The position numbers and the translations under genes were made by a program. DNA of 64,000 nucleotides from Paenibacillus oralis (GTDB taxonomy: Bacteria; Bacillota; Bacilli; Paenibacillales; Paenibacillaceae): contig NZ_RRCN01000001.1 of assembly GCF_003863965.1 (NCBI RefSeq), positions 5,042,304-5,106,303 on the forward strand. Reading direction: 5' to 3'. Position 1 is the first letter of the stretch. Each line of letters starts with the position of its first letter. Below the pieces are notes generated by a model. The model did no database searches. It worked only from the letters and a program-made list of their open reading frames with translations, and had not been told where the DNA came from. Below are positions 16,890-26,448 of this stretch, in pieces.

Positions 16890-19800
16890 ATGACGGAGAC
16901 TGGGGGAAAGAGAAACCGGCTTGAGCTGTTGATGAAGCAGGCGGAGCTTCCCGCCTCGTTAATCGATCCCTATTTTCTCGACGGCCATATCGAGCGGGTT
17001 GAGGTTAGCCGCAGCAACAAGGATTGGAAAATCACGATCAAGAAGGACACGTTGGTGCCGGCTCAAGCCTACCGCACTTTTTGCCTTCGCATCAAGGAAA
17101 AAATGGAGCACATCGCGTTAGTTTCCTTCGAATTCATATACGGCGGTGAAGTGTCCTCCAGAGAAATTGTAGGCGAGTACTGGAAGCTGTTCCTGGAGTG
17201 GGTGCAGCGTCAGGTTCCTTCCGTCAACGGATGGATGATGCGCGCCGGGTTTGAGGTGGAGAACGATCTCGTCACCGTGACGTTGGGCGATTCTACCGCA
17301 TTGGAGCTGGCCCGCAAGAAAAGTATCGACCGGGCGATCGTGACGTTTTATGAAACTTATTTTGCCCTGCAACTGCGGGTAAAGCTGCAAACCGGCGAAA
17401 CGGGCGCCGAAGCGTTCGAGGAGTTCCAGCAGCGGATCGTGGAGGAAGAGCGCGAAGTTATCCAGAAAATGATGGAAAGCATGACGGTGGAAGCGCCGCC
17501 TGAAGAGGTGGACGGCGAGGTCGTCAAACTGCAAATCGGATACGACATTAAGGAGCAGCCGGTGCCGCTTCAGGACCTCCAGGACGAAGAGAAGAAAATC
17601 ACCATTCAGGGAACAATTTTCGGGCTGGACCGCAAGGAGCTGCGCAACGGAAATACGTTGTTTACGTTCAATTTGACGGATTTTACCGATTCGCTGGCGA
17701 TGAAGCTGTTTGCAAAAAACAAGGAAGATTTGAAAGTGATGGGCCAGTTGGCCAACGGCAAGTGGGTGAAAGCCCGCGGCAAAGTGGAGTTCGACCGCTT
17801 TATGCAGATTCCCGAATTGGTGATGATTCCTTCCGACCTGATGGAAATTACGGGGCCTTCGGGACGCAAGGACAATGCCCCCGAGAAGCGGGTTGAATTC
17901 CATCTGCATTCGACAATGAGCACCATGGACGCCGTCACCCCGATCGGCGATTACGTGAAGATGGCCGCCAAATGGGGGCATAAAGCGATCGCCGTCACCG
18001 ATCACGGCGGGGTGCAATGTTACCCGGACGCGGCGAAAGCGGCGAAAAAGAACGGCATTAAAATGATTTACGGTGTCGAGGCCAATGTGGTGAACGATGA
18101 TGTCGCCGTGGTGCTGAATCCGCGCGGGGACGATTTGAAGAACGCTACATATATCGTATTCGACATCGAGACCACCGGTCTTTCAGTGACCCAAAACAAA
18201 ATCATTGAAATTGCGGCCGTCAAAATGCAGGAAGGCAAAGAAATCGACCGGTACGCCACCTTTGTGAACCCGCATGAACGGATTCCTTACAACATCCAGC
18301 AGCTCACCAACATCAACGACGATATGGTTAGGGACGCCCCTGATGTGGAACCGGTGTTGCGGCGGTTCGTGGAGTTTGCCGGAGATGCGGTGCTGGTGGC
18401 CCATAACGCCCGGTTTGACGTCGATTTCGTCAACGCGAAGCTGAAGGAGCTGGGCCTGCCGCAGATGAACAATCCGGTGCTCGATACGCTCGAACTAGCC
18501 CGGATGCTGTTTCCGACCCTTAAAAATCACCGGTTGAATACGCTCGCCGCCAAATACAAGGTGTCGCTGGAAAACCATCACCGGGCGATCGACGATACGC
18601 TGGCGCTCGGGGAAATATTAAACGGCCTGCTCGAAGATGCGCTCAAGATCGAAGGGTATACGACGCTGGACCGGCTGAACGATAAGGTCGGCAAAGATCT
18701 GTCGAATACCCGGCCGTTTCATTGCGGTATCTACGCGCTCAACGCTACAGGCAAGAAAAACCTGTTTAAGCTCGTCTCCATGTCGCACACCGACTATTTC
18801 AAACGGGTGCCCTGCATTCCGAAATCGAAGCTGGTGGAAATGCGCGAAGGGCTGCTCATCATGTCCGGCTGCGAAAAAGGCGAGTTTTTCGAAACGGTGC
18901 TCAACAAATCGGTGGAGGAAGCGGAGGCAGTGGCCGAGTTTTACGATGTGCTGGAGATCCAGCCGCTAACGATGTATATGCATCTGGTGGACAAAGGATT
19001 GGTCGGCAGCGTAGCCGAGCTGGAGACGGCGATCCGCAAAATCGTCGAGATCGGGATGAAGCTGGATAAGCCGGTGGTGGCTACCGGCAACGTGCACTAT
19101 CTCGATCCAAAGGACAAGCTGTTCCGCGACATAACGATTCACGGTATCACCGGGTTTAGCCCGCTGAAGGATATACGCAAGCCGGATGCGCATTTTCGGA
19201 CGACGGAGGAAATGCTGGAGGAATTCGCTTTTCTCGGCGGAGAGAAGGCTTTCGAGGTAGTCGTTGCCAACACCTCCAAGCTGGCCGACGAATTTGAGGA
19301 ATACGAGCTGTTTCCGGATAAGCTGTTTACGCCGATCATTGATGGCGCGGAAGAGGAAATCCGCCAGACCTGCTATGACACGGCCAAAAAGATTTACGGC
19401 GAGGAACTGCCGGACGTCGTTGTCAAGCGGCTGGAGAAAGAGCTGGAGCCGATCATCAAATACGGGTTCTCGGCGAACTATCTGATCTCCGAACGTTTGG
19501 TCAAAAAATCAAACCAGGACGGGTATCTGGTTGGTTCCCGGGGGTCCGTCGGCTCGTCGGTCGTCGCCATGTTCCTCGGCATCTCCGAGGTTAACCCGCT
19601 GCCGGCGCATTATATATGCCAAAACCCGGAATGCAAGCACAGCGAATGGTTCCTGGACGGCAGCGTGCCGAGCGGTTTTGACCTTCCGGACAAGACATGT
19701 CCGAATTGCGGGAAGGCGCTGAAGGGCGAAGGCCACGACATCCCGTTCGAAACGTTCCTCGGGTTCAAGGGCGACAAAGTTCCCGATATCGACCTTAACT

Positions 19801-21206
19801 TCTCCGGGGAATATCAGCCGCACGCCCATAACTACACGAAAGTGCTGTTCGGCGAAAAAAACGTGTTCCGCGCCGGCACGATCGGTACTGTAGCGGAGAA
19901 GACGGCGTACGGCTTCACCAAAAAATACGAGGAAGAGCATCACAAGCATTGGCGCGGGGCCGAGCTGAGCCGCCTCGCGGCGGGATGTACCGGCGTTAAG
20001 CGCAGCACGGGCCAGCATCCCGGCGGGATCGTGGTCGTACCGGACTATATCGAGGTGGAGGATATCACTCCGGTGCAGTATCCGGCCGACGATACCGAGG
20101 CGGAATGGAAAACGACGCACTTCGATTATCACGCCTTTGACGCGAACCTGCTCAAGCTCGATATTCTCGGACACGATGATCCGACGATGATGCGGATGCT
20201 CCAGGATCTCACGGGCATTGATCCGACGACGATCCCGATGAACGATCCGAAGGTGATGAGCATCTTCAACTCGACGGAATCGCTTGGGGTGACGCCGGAA
20301 CAGATCCGTACGCCGGTCGCTACGTACGGCATTCCGGAGATGGGAACGAAGTTTGTCCGGCAGATGCTGGTGGAATCGCAGCCGTCGTCGTTTGCCGACC
20401 TGCTGCAAATTTCCGGGTTGTCGCACGGAACGGGCGTTTGGCTCGGCAATGCGCAGGATTTGATCAAAAACGGGACCTGCAACATCAAAACGGTGATCGG
20501 TTGCCGCGATGACATCATGTTGTTTTTGATTTACAAAGCGGGCATGGACGCCGGTCTTGCCTTCAAAATCACGGAAAGCGTGCGGAAAGGGAAAGGGCTG
20601 ACGCCGGAGTGGATCGAGGAGATGAAGAAATGCAAAGTGCCGCAGTGGTACATCGATTCCTGTCTGAAGATCCAGTACATGTTCCCGAAAGCCCACGCCG
20701 CCGCGTACGTCATTTCCGCGGTGCGCACCGCTTATTTCAAGCTCTATCATCCGATCGAATTCTATGCGACTTATTTTTCGGTGCGCGGTGAGGATTTCGA
20801 CATCGAGCTCTGCTGTCAGGGATACGAGGCAATCTACCGCAAAATCGAGGAGATCGAGCAAAAGGGCTTCCAGGCGCTGCCCAAAGAGAAAGCGATGCTC
20901 TCGATTCTGGAAATGGCGCTTGAGATGACCGCGCGCGGCTTCCATTTCAAACCGATCGATTTGTACCGCTCCGACGCGACCAAGTTCACTGTGGATGGCG
21001 ATTCGCTGATTCCGCCGTTTTCGGCGCTTGCCGGCATTGGGGAGAACGCCGCCAAAAATATCGCGGCGGCCAAGGAGCAAGGCGAATTTCTGTCGATTGA
21101 GGACTTCCAGCAGAAATCGAAGGCGAGCAAAACGATCGTCGAGCTGCTCGGCACCATGGGCTGCTTCCGCGGACTCCCCGAAAGCAACCAGCTGTCGCTA
21201 TTTTAA
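16890..21206 (+). CDS. polC: DNA polymerase III alpha subunit, PolC type
   Basis: PolC is the main replicative polymerase of low-GC Gram-positives and includes its own 3'-5' exonuclease. I use ATG 16890, preceded by GGGGGAGG at the right spacing; ATG 16875 overlaps that site. The 1438 residues, equal to the family norm, show an OB-fold region, a PHP domain beginning VEFHLHSTMSTMDA near residue 335, a DnaQ exonuclease inserted in it (VFDIETTGLS near 424, HNARFDVDF), a zinc knuckle (CQNPECKH, CPNCGKAL), the catalytic PDIDLNFSGEYQPHAH near 965, and a helix-hairpin-helix end. A fragment resembling the repeat end (TTTTCAGCAC) lies just upstream at 16862. Confidence 0.98.
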   Translation: MTETGGKRNRLELLMKQAELPASLIDPYFLDGHIERVEVSRSNKDWKITIKKDTLVPAQAYRTFCLRIKEKMEHIALVSFEFIYGGEVSSREIVGEYWKLFLEWVQRQVPSVNGWMMRAGFEVENDLVTVTLGDSTALELARKKSIDRAIVTFYETYFALQLRVKLQTGETGAEAFEEFQQRIVEEEREVIQKMMESMTVEAPPEEVDGEVVKLQIGYDIKEQPVPLQDLQDEEKKITIQGTIFGLDRKELRNGNTLFTFNLTDFTDSLAMKLFAKNKEDLKVMGQLANGKWVKARGKVEFDRFMQIPELVMIPSDLMEITGPSGRKDNAPEKRVEFHLHSTMSTMDAVTPIGDYVKMAAKWGHKAIAVTDHGGVQCYPDAAKAAKKNGIKMIYGVEANVVNDDVAVVLNPRGDDLKNATYIVFDIETTGLSVTQNKIIEIAAVKMQEGKEIDRYATFVNPHERIPYNIQQLTNINDDMVRDAPDVEPVLRRFVEFAGDAVLVAHNARFDVDFVNAKLKELGLPQMNNPVLDTLELARMLFPTLKNHRLNTLAAKYKVSLENHHRAIDDTLALGEILNGLLEDALKIEGYTTLDRLNDKVGKDLSNTRPFHCGIYALNATGKKNLFKLVSMSHTDYFKRVPCIPKSKLVEMREGLLIMSGCEKGEFFETVLNKSVEEAEAVAEFYDVLEIQPLTMYMHLVDKGLVGSVAELETAIRKIVEIGMKLDKPVVATGNVHYLDPKDKLFRDITIHGITGFSPLKDIRKPDAHFRTTEEMLEEFAFLGGEKAFEVVVANTSKLADEFEEYELFPDKLFTPIIDGAEEEIRQTCYDTAKKIYGEELPDVVVKRLEKELEPIIKYGFSANYLISERLVKKSNQDGYLVGSRGSVGSSVVAMFLGISEVNPLPAHYICQNPECKHSEWFLDGSVPSGFDLPDKTCPNCGKALKGEGHDIPFETFLGFKGDKVPDIDLNFSGEYQPHAHNYTKVLFGEKNVFRAGTIGTVAEKTAYGFTKKYEEEHHKHWRGAELSRLAAGCTGVKRSTGQHPGGIVVVPDYIEVEDITPVQYPADDTEAEWKTTHFDYHAFDANLLKLDILGHDDPTMMRMLQDLTGIDPTTIPMNDPKVMSIFNSTESLGVTPEQIRTPVATYGIPEMGTKFVRQMLVESQPSSFADLLQISGLSHGTGVWLGNAQDLIKNGTCNIKTVIGCRDDIMLFLIYKAGMDAGLAFKITESVRKGKGLTPEWIEEMKKCKVPQWYIDSCLKIQYMFPKAHAAAYVISAVRTAYFKLYHPIEFYATYFSVRGEDFDIELCCQGYEAIYRKIEEIEQKGFQALPKEKAMLSILEMALEMTARGFHFKPIDLYRSDATKFTVDGDSLIPPFSALAGIGENAAKNIAAAKEQGEFLSIEDFQQKSKASKTIVELLGTMGCFRGLPESNQLSLF

Positions 21207-21211
21207 GTGTG

Positions 21212-21403
21212 AGTTTAAATATAAGTTCAAAAATATCAGGTTTTCAGCACCGAGAAGGTTGGATGAAGCTAGGGACGTCAGGAGCGGAGCGTACGTTTTG
21301 GGTACGTGAGCACCGGAAGGCCCGGCTGAATTCAAGATTCGATGTCGAATTCACTTCATGAATTGCTTCGTGATCAAAAGCTGATTTTTTGAACTACCTA
21401 TAG
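21212..21403. repeat. MITE-like intergenic element, family 1, copy 3 (inverted)
   Basis: The polC-rimP gap (21207-21551) contains this element in the opposite orientation to copy 1. Read on the - strand it gives TTTTGATCACGAAG, GACATCGAATCTTGAATTC, CAGCCGGGCCTTCCG, GTCCCTAGCTTCATCC and CCTTCTCGGTGCTGAAAAC, nearly identical and collinear with 8158-8291. The ends are more diverged than in copy 1. No reading frame is conserved between copies. Confidence 0.85.
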
Positions 21404-21420
21404 TAGTAAAGGTGTTTTAC

Positions 21421-21449
21421 TTGTCACTATTGGCGGACTATGTTATAAT
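21421..21449 (+). promoter_or_regulatory. Sigma-A promoter of the rimP-nusA-infB operon
   Basis: TTGTCA at 21421-21426 and a perfect TATAAT at 21444-21449 are 17 bases apart. It lies directly downstream of the repeat element and is the only strong promoter before the rimP cluster. Confidence 0.85.
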
Positions 21450-21483
21450 TTTTTTGGCAATCATGAAGATAGAACCGTTGTTT

Positions 21484-21507
21484 AAAGAGTGGGGAAACCC
21501 ACTCTTT
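21484..21507 (+). promoter_or_regulatory. Leader hairpin with GAAA tetraloop before rimP
   Basis: AAAGAGTGGG pairs perfectly with CCCACTCTTT around GAAA, about 30 bases into the predicted transcript and 44 bases before the rimP start. It is followed by ACTCTTTGG rather than a clean T run, so it could be a stability or attenuation element more than a simple terminator. Confidence 0.6.
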
Positions 21508-21551
21508 ACTCTTTGGTATACAGGAATGAACGTGATGGAGGGAATGTACGC

Positions 21552-22013
21552 TTGAGCACACCGAAGATCAAAGCGACCGTAGAGCAAATGGTCACGCCTT
21601 ATTTGGAGGAACACGGCTTTGAATTGGTTGACGTGGAATACGTCAAGGAGGGAAGCAATTGGTTCCTTCGCGTATTCGTCGATAAGGACGGCGGCATTGA
21701 CATCGATGACTGCGGCCGGATCAGCGAATATCTTAGCGAGAAGCTTGATGAGAATGATCCGATTCCATCGGCTTATTTTCTGGAAGTGTCCTCGCCGGGG
21801 GCGGAACGCCCGCTTAAAAAAGCCGAGGACGTATTAAAAGCCGTCGGCAAAGACGTATTTGTCACTACATATGAACCGGTAGGCGGCCTGAAGGAGTTTG
21901 AAGGCCGGCTTCTTTCCTTCGAGAACGACGAATTGGTCGTTGAAGTCGGAAAGAAGAGTCACACGATTCCATACAGCAAAGTAGCCAGCGCAAGGTTGGC
22001 GATCATTTTCTAG
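21552..22013 (+). CDS. rimP: Ribosome maturation factor RimP
   Basis: RimP assists assembly of the 30S central domain. Start TTG 21552 follows GGAGGG; an earlier in-frame start at 21489 lies inside the leader hairpin. The 153 residues give the two-domain fold with GFELVDVEYVKEGSNWFLRV, DIDDCGRISEYLSEKLDE, the FLEVSSPGAERPL signature, and a C-terminal Sm-like barrel. It heads the rimP-nusA-rnpM-ylxQ-infB-rbfA operon conserved across Bacillales. Confidence 0.96.
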   Translation: MSTPKIKATVEQMVTPYLEEHGFELVDVEYVKEGSNWFLRVFVDKDGGIDIDDCGRISEYLSEKLDENDPIPSAYFLEVSSPGAERPLKKAEDVLKAVGKDVFVTTYEPVGGLKEFEGRLLSFENDELVVEVGKKSHTIPYSKVASARLAIIF

Positions 22014-22075
22014 AAGAGCAGACATTTGGTTAAGCGTGACATGCTGGGAACTATGAAAGGGGGAACTCGAGGCAA

Positions 22076-23173
22076 ATGAGTATGGATTTTATCGAAGCCT
22101 TGAATGAATTGGAAAGGGAAAAAGGAATCAGCAAAGATATTTTGTTCGAAGCGATTGAAGCCGCGCTTATCTCCAGCTACAAGCGGAACTTCAATACGGC
22201 GCAGAACGTTCGCGTGGATATGAACCGCCATACCGGCGCGATTAAAGTATACGCCCGCAAGCTCGTCGTGGAAGAAGTGCTTGATCCGCGCACGGAAATT
22301 TCGCTTGCGGCCGCGCGCGAGATCAATGCGAACTATCATCTTGACGATATTACCGAGATTGAAGTTACGCCTCGCGATTTCGGCCGGATTGCGGCGCAAA
22401 CCGCGAAGCAGGTCGTGACCCAGCGGATTCGCGAAGCCGAGCGCGGACTCATATATAACGCCTTCGTAGAGAAGGAGGAGGATATCGTCACCGGCATCGT
22501 GCAGCGCCAGGATCTGCGCAACATTTACGTCGACCTCGGCAAAATCGAAGCGCATCTGCCCTTGAACGAGCTGATGCCGAATGAGAAGTTCAAGCATGGG
22601 GATCGCATCAAGGCTTACATCACGAAGGTGGAAAATACGACCAAGGGACCGCAAATTTTGCTGTCCCGCACGCATCCGGGTCTTTTGAAACGCTTGTTTG
22701 AGCTGGAAGTGCCGGAAATTTTCGACGGTGTCGTGGAAATCCGTTCCGTAGCGCGCGAAGCGGGATTCCGTTCCAAAATCGCGGTATATTCCCGCAACAG
22801 CGAGGTCGATCCGGTCGGCTCCTGCGTAGGACCGAAAGGCACCCGGGTGCAAACGATCGTAAACGAGCTGCGCGGAGAGAAGATCGATATCGTCCGTTAT
22901 TCGGAAAATGTCGAGGAATATGTGGCGAATGCGCTCAGCCCGTCCAAAGTGCTGGAGGTGCAGGTGTTTGAGGCCGAGAAGATGTCGCGCGTCATCGTGC
23001 CGGATTATCAGCTTTCGCTGGCGATCGGCATCAAAGGCCAGAACGCTCGTCTGGCGGCCAAATTAACCGGTTGGAAAATCGATATTAAGAGCGAAACCCA
23101 AGCGGAAGAGGAATTCGGAAGAGAAAAAACCGATCAGGACGAAATGCCTCAGGATTCCATCTCCGTAGATTGA
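22076..23173 (+). CDS. nusA: Transcription termination/antitermination factor NusA
   Basis: NusA binds RNA polymerase and nascent RNA and enhances pausing and intrinsic termination. The 365-residue protein has the N-terminal polymerase-binding domain (MSMDFIEALNELEREKGISK), an S1 domain (residues 135-200), and two KH domains with VDPVGSCVGPKGTRVQTIV and LAIGIKGQNARLAAKLTG. It ends with a short acidic tail, as in Firmicutes, and lacks the C-terminal repeats of E. coli NusA. The stop is 17 bp before the rnpM start. Confidence 0.97.
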   Translation: MSMDFIEALNELEREKGISKDILFEAIEAALISSYKRNFNTAQNVRVDMNRHTGAIKVYARKLVVEEVLDPRTEISLAAAREINANYHLDDITEIEVTPRDFGRIAAQTAKQVVTQRIREAERGLIYNAFVEKEEDIVTGIVQRQDLRNIYVDLGKIEAHLPLNELMPNEKFKHGDRIKAYITKVENTTKGPQILLSRTHPGLLKRLFELEVPEIFDGVVEIRSVAREAGFRSKIAVYSRNSEVDPVGSCVGPKGTRVQTIVNELRGEKIDIVRYSENVEEYVANALSPSKVLEVQVFEAEKMSRVIVPDYQLSLAIGIKGQNARLAAKLTGWKIDIKSETQAEEEFGREKTDQDEMPQDSISVD

Positions 23174-23190
23174 TCGGGGGCGGTTGTAAA

Positions 23191-23505
23191 ATGAAACAGA
23201 GAAAGGTACCGCTGCGCAAATGCGTGGCCTGCCAGCAAATGATGCCCAAGAAATCGCTGATCCGCATCGTCCGTTCGCCGGAAGGCGAAGTGTCGATCGA
23301 CTTGACCGGCAAAAAATCGGGGCGTGGCGCATACTTGTGCGGAAAGGAAGCTTGCTTCAAGCTTGCCCATAAGACCCGTGCGCTCGACCGTGCGCTGAAA
23401 GCGCCGGTCGGTCCAGAGGTTTATGAGCAATTGGCCCGCGATTTTTTGGCGGTGGAAGAGGAGTTTCTCGCTGGCCAGGGACGCGAAGAGGATGACGATG
23501 AATAA
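23191..23505 (+). CDS. rnpM: RNase P modulator RnpM (YlxR family)
   Basis: The YlxR family, recently named RnpM in B. subtilis, binds RNase P RNA and modulates its activity. The 104-residue protein starts at ATG 23191 (MKQRKVPLRKCVACQQMMPK), preceded by a GGGGG-rich ribosome binding site. It shows CVACQ, the SPEGEVSIDLTGKKSGRGAY stretch and the CFKLA segment of the family, with a longer acidic tail. It overlaps ylxQ by 8 bp. Confidence 0.92.
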   Translation: MKQRKVPLRKCVACQQMMPKKSLIRIVRSPEGEVSIDLTGKKSGRGAYLCGKEACFKLAHKTRALDRALKAPVGPEVYEQLARDFLAVEEEFLAGQGREEDDDE

Positions 23506-23821
23506 GGCGTTGTCCGGGCTCGGGCTTGCCATGCGGGCGGGCAAGCTGGTGACGGGAGATGAAGTCGTGCTGAAGGCGATCCGCTCTGCGGAGGCCAAAC
23601 TCGTAATCGTAGCCGGCGATGCGTCGGCCAATACGCAAAAGAAGTATCGCGACAAATGCGGTACGTACAAAGTTCCTTTGATGGTCGGATTTGACAGGGA
23701 GATGCTCGGATCGAGCGTAGGGAAGCCGGAACGGGTTGTTCTGGCCCTTACAGATCAAGGGTTTGCCGATATGGTTCGTAAAGCGATCGCGAAAACGTCG
23801 GAGGTGGAGTATATTGAGTAA
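23498..23821 (+). CDS. ylxQ: L7Ae-family RNA-binding protein YlxQ
   Basis: A 107-residue protein of the L7Ae/L30e/S12e family, which binds kink-turn RNA; the B. subtilis member has no firmly known function. Sequence: LSGLGLAMRAGKLVTGDEVV, then LVIVAGDASANTQKKYRDKC, the usual L7Ae core. I chose ATG 23498 with GAAGAGG upstream; ATG 23492 is in frame but too close to that site. It overlaps rnpM by 8 bp and infB by 8 bp, a tightly coupled trio. Confidence 0.9.
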   Translation: MNKALSGLGLAMRAGKLVTGDEVVLKAIRSAEAKLVIVAGDASANTQKKYRDKCGTYKVPLMVGFDREMLGSSVGKPERVVLALTDQGFADMVRKAIAKTSEVEYIE

Positions 23822-26435
23822 ACAAGAAAAACAAGATAAGCTCAGGGTATATGAATATGCGAAATCGCTCAACATGAGCAGCAAAGAAATCATTACGATT
23901 CTTAAGCGACTTAATATCCCGGTGAACAACCATATGAGCGTGATGGAGAATGATACCGTAACGCGCGTGGAGCAATTTTTCAAGGATATTAAGACGAACG
24001 CCGCTGCCAAGCGGGAAAATTCGGGCCGCGCCGAATCCCCGTCCAAATCGCCGGCACCGGCTTCCGCAGGAGGAAGCCAGGCTGCGAAAAATCCGGCCCC
24101 GGAAGGGGCGGGGAATCGCGGAGAACAAGGCCGGGAGGCAAAGGTTCACGGCAACCCCGGCGGTCAAGCCAAAAATAAAAATCAACATGAAAAGCAGGTA
24201 AGCATGAATAATAAACCAAATCACAACCAAAACGCAAAAGGCGGAACTACCGCTGTACAGGAAAGAAATCAACGTCCAAACGGAGGACATCAGCAAGGCC
24301 CGCGCGCTTCCGCGCAAAACGCGGGCAATGCCGGAGGCCGCAACCCTCAAGGAAATCGGGGACAAGGCCAAAGCGGGGGCGATTCGCAGCGCCGTGACGG
24401 CGGGGGCAACCGCCAAGGAGGCGGCCAAGGTAACGGCGGAGCAAACCGCGGCGGGCAAGCGCCAAACCGTAATTTTGCTTCGGCTGGCAACAATAATAAC
24501 AATGGCGGAGGCAAAGGCCAAGGTCAAGGTCAAGGCAGAAAGGGCAACCATGGCGGCAAAAACCAAAAAGGTTTTGACGACAACCGTAGTGGCAACTTTA
24601 GAAACAACAACCGCGGCGGCAAAGGCGGCCGGGGGGGCCGTGGCGGATATCAGCAGCCGCCGCGCGAGAAAATCGACAACACGCCGAAGAAAATTATTGT
24701 CCGCGGCACGATGACCGTTGGTGAAACCGCGAAGCTGCTGCATAAAGACGCTTCCGAGGTAATCAAAAAGCTGATGCTGCTCGGCGTCATGGCGGCGATC
24801 AACCAGGAGCTCGACATCGATACGATCTTGCTGCTTGCCGGCGATTTCGGTGTTGAAGTTGAAGTGAAAATTCCGGTCGAGGAAGACCGTTTCGAAACGA
24901 TCGAAGAGGTTGACGATGAGGCGGATTTGAAGGAACGTCCGCCGGTCGTGACGATTATGGGTCACGTTGACCACGGGAAAACGACGCTGCTGGACGCCAT
25001 CCGTTCGACGAACGTGACCGGCGGCGAAGCCGGCGGCATTACCCAGCATATCGGCGCTTATCAGGTCGAAATCAACAGCAAGAAGATCACGTTCCTCGAC
25101 ACGCCGGGCCACGAGGCGTTTACGGCGATGCGGGCGCGCGGAGCGCAGCTGACCGACATTACGATCATCGTCGTTGCGGCTGACGACGGCGTGATGCCGC
25201 AGACGGTCGAAGCGATCAACCACGCCAAAGCGGCGGGGCTGCCGATCATTGTGGCGGTCAACAAAATCGACAAACCGGATGCCAACCCGGATAAAGTCAA
25301 GCAGGAATTGACAGAATATGAACTTGTACCGGAAGAATGGGGCGGCGACACGATTTTCGTCAACGTGTCGGCCAAGCAAAAGATGGGACTGGAAGACCTG
25401 CTCGAAATGATCCTGCTTGTGGCGGAAGTCAACGAGTACAAAGCGAACCCGGACAAACGCGCTCGCGGTGCGGTTATTGAAGCCGAGCTGGACAGAAACC
25501 GCGGACCGGTGGCCCGCGTGCTGGTGCAGCACGGGACGCTGAAAGTCGGCGACGCCTTTGTGGCCGGCAACTGCTTCGGGCGCGTCCGCGCGATGGTGAA
25601 CGACCGGGGACGCCGTCTCAAGGAAGCAGGGCCTTCGACACCGGTGGAAATTACCGGCCTTACCGAAGTGCCGCAAGCGGGCGATCCGCTTATGGTGTTC
25701 GAGGACGAACGCAAAGCCCGTTCCATCGCCGACAAACGTGCGATCACGCAACGCCAGTCCGATCTGGGCGCGAATACGCGCGTGACGCTCGACGATTTGT
25801 TCCGCCACATTAAAGAGGGCGAAATCAAAGAGCTGAACGTGATCATCAAAGCGGACGTTCAAGGTTCGGTAGAGGCGCTGAAGGGCGCGCTCGAGAAAAT
25901 CGACATCGAGGGCGTGCGCGTGAAGATCATCCACAGCGGTGCCGGGGCAATTACCGAGTCCGACGTTATTTTGGCCGCAGCTTCCAATGCGATCATTATC
26001 GGCTTTAACGTCCGTCCGGACAACCAGACGAAAGCGACGGCCGAGCAGGAGAAGGTCGACATTCGCCTGCACCGCGTCATCTATAATGCGATCGAGGAGA
26101 TCGAACAAGCGATGAAGGGGATGCTGGATCCGGTATACAAAGAGTCCGTCATCGGGCATGCCGAAGTCCGCAATACGTTCAAGATCAGCAAGGTCGGAAC
26201 GATCGCGGGCTGCATGGTCACTTCCGGCAAAATTACCCGTTCGGCGGAAACGCGTCTCATCCGCGACGGCATCGTAATCTACGAAGGCAAAATCGATTCT
26301 TTGAAGCGATTCAAGGACGACGCCAAAGAAGTTGCGCAAGGTTACGAATGCGGGATTACCCTCGATAACTACAATGATCTTAAAGAAGGCGACGTGATTG
26401 AGGCCTTCATCATGGAAACTGTTGAACCGAAGTAA
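23814..26435 (+). CDS. infB: Translation initiation factor IF-2 with long Gly/Asn/Gln-rich arm
   Basis: IF-2 is the GTPase that places initiator tRNA on the 30S subunit. Start TTG 23814 follows GGAGGTGGAG and gives MSKQEKQDKLRVYEYAKSLN, matching Bacillus IF-2 N-termini. The G domain begins with GHVDHGKTTLLD near residue 382, with DTPGHEAF and NKIDKPDA, followed by domains II-IV. Residues about 55-285 are a low-complexity arm rich in Gly, Asn, Gln and Arg (for example GGGNRQGGGQGNGGANRGGQ), making the protein 873 residues against 716 in B. subtilis. B. subtilis has ylxP next; here rbfA follows directly after 13 bp. Confidence 0.98.
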   Translation: MSKQEKQDKLRVYEYAKSLNMSSKEIITILKRLNIPVNNHMSVMENDTVTRVEQFFKDIKTNAAAKRENSGRAESPSKSPAPASAGGSQAAKNPAPEGAGNRGEQGREAKVHGNPGGQAKNKNQHEKQVSMNNKPNHNQNAKGGTTAVQERNQRPNGGHQQGPRASAQNAGNAGGRNPQGNRGQGQSGGDSQRRDGGGNRQGGGQGNGGANRGGQAPNRNFASAGNNNNNGGGKGQGQGQGRKGNHGGKNQKGFDDNRSGNFRNNNRGGKGGRGGRGGYQQPPREKIDNTPKKIIVRGTMTVGETAKLLHKDASEVIKKLMLLGVMAAINQELDIDTILLLAGDFGVEVEVKIPVEEDRFETIEEVDDEADLKERPPVVTIMGHVDHGKTTLLDAIRSTNVTGGEAGGITQHIGAYQVEINSKKITFLDTPGHEAFTAMRARGAQLTDITIIVVAADDGVMPQTVEAINHAKAAGLPIIVAVNKIDKPDANPDKVKQELTEYELVPEEWGGDTIFVNVSAKQKMGLEDLLEMILLVAEVNEYKANPDKRARGAVIEAELDRNRGPVARVLVQHGTLKVGDAFVAGNCFGRVRAMVNDRGRRLKEAGPSTPVEITGLTEVPQAGDPLMVFEDERKARSIADKRAITQRQSDLGANTRVTLDDLFRHIKEGEIKELNVIIKADVQGSVEALKGALEKIDIEGVRVKIIHSGAGAITESDVILAAASNAIIIGFNVRPDNQTKATAEQEKVDIRLHRVIYNAIEEIEQAMKGMLDPVYKESVIGHAEVRNTFKISKVGTIAGCMVTSGKITRSAETRLIRDGIVIYEGKIDSLKRFKDDAKEVAQGYECGITLDNYNDLKEGDVIEAFIMETVEPK

Positions 26436-26448
26436 GGTGGTGTCATAA

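Noticed and set aside
19509..21080. Long - strand open frame inside polC
   Set aside because: Antisense shadow of conserved polymerase motifs; no domain and no start signal. The same applies to - strand frames in proS (15352-16683) and spoIIIE (44343-45959).
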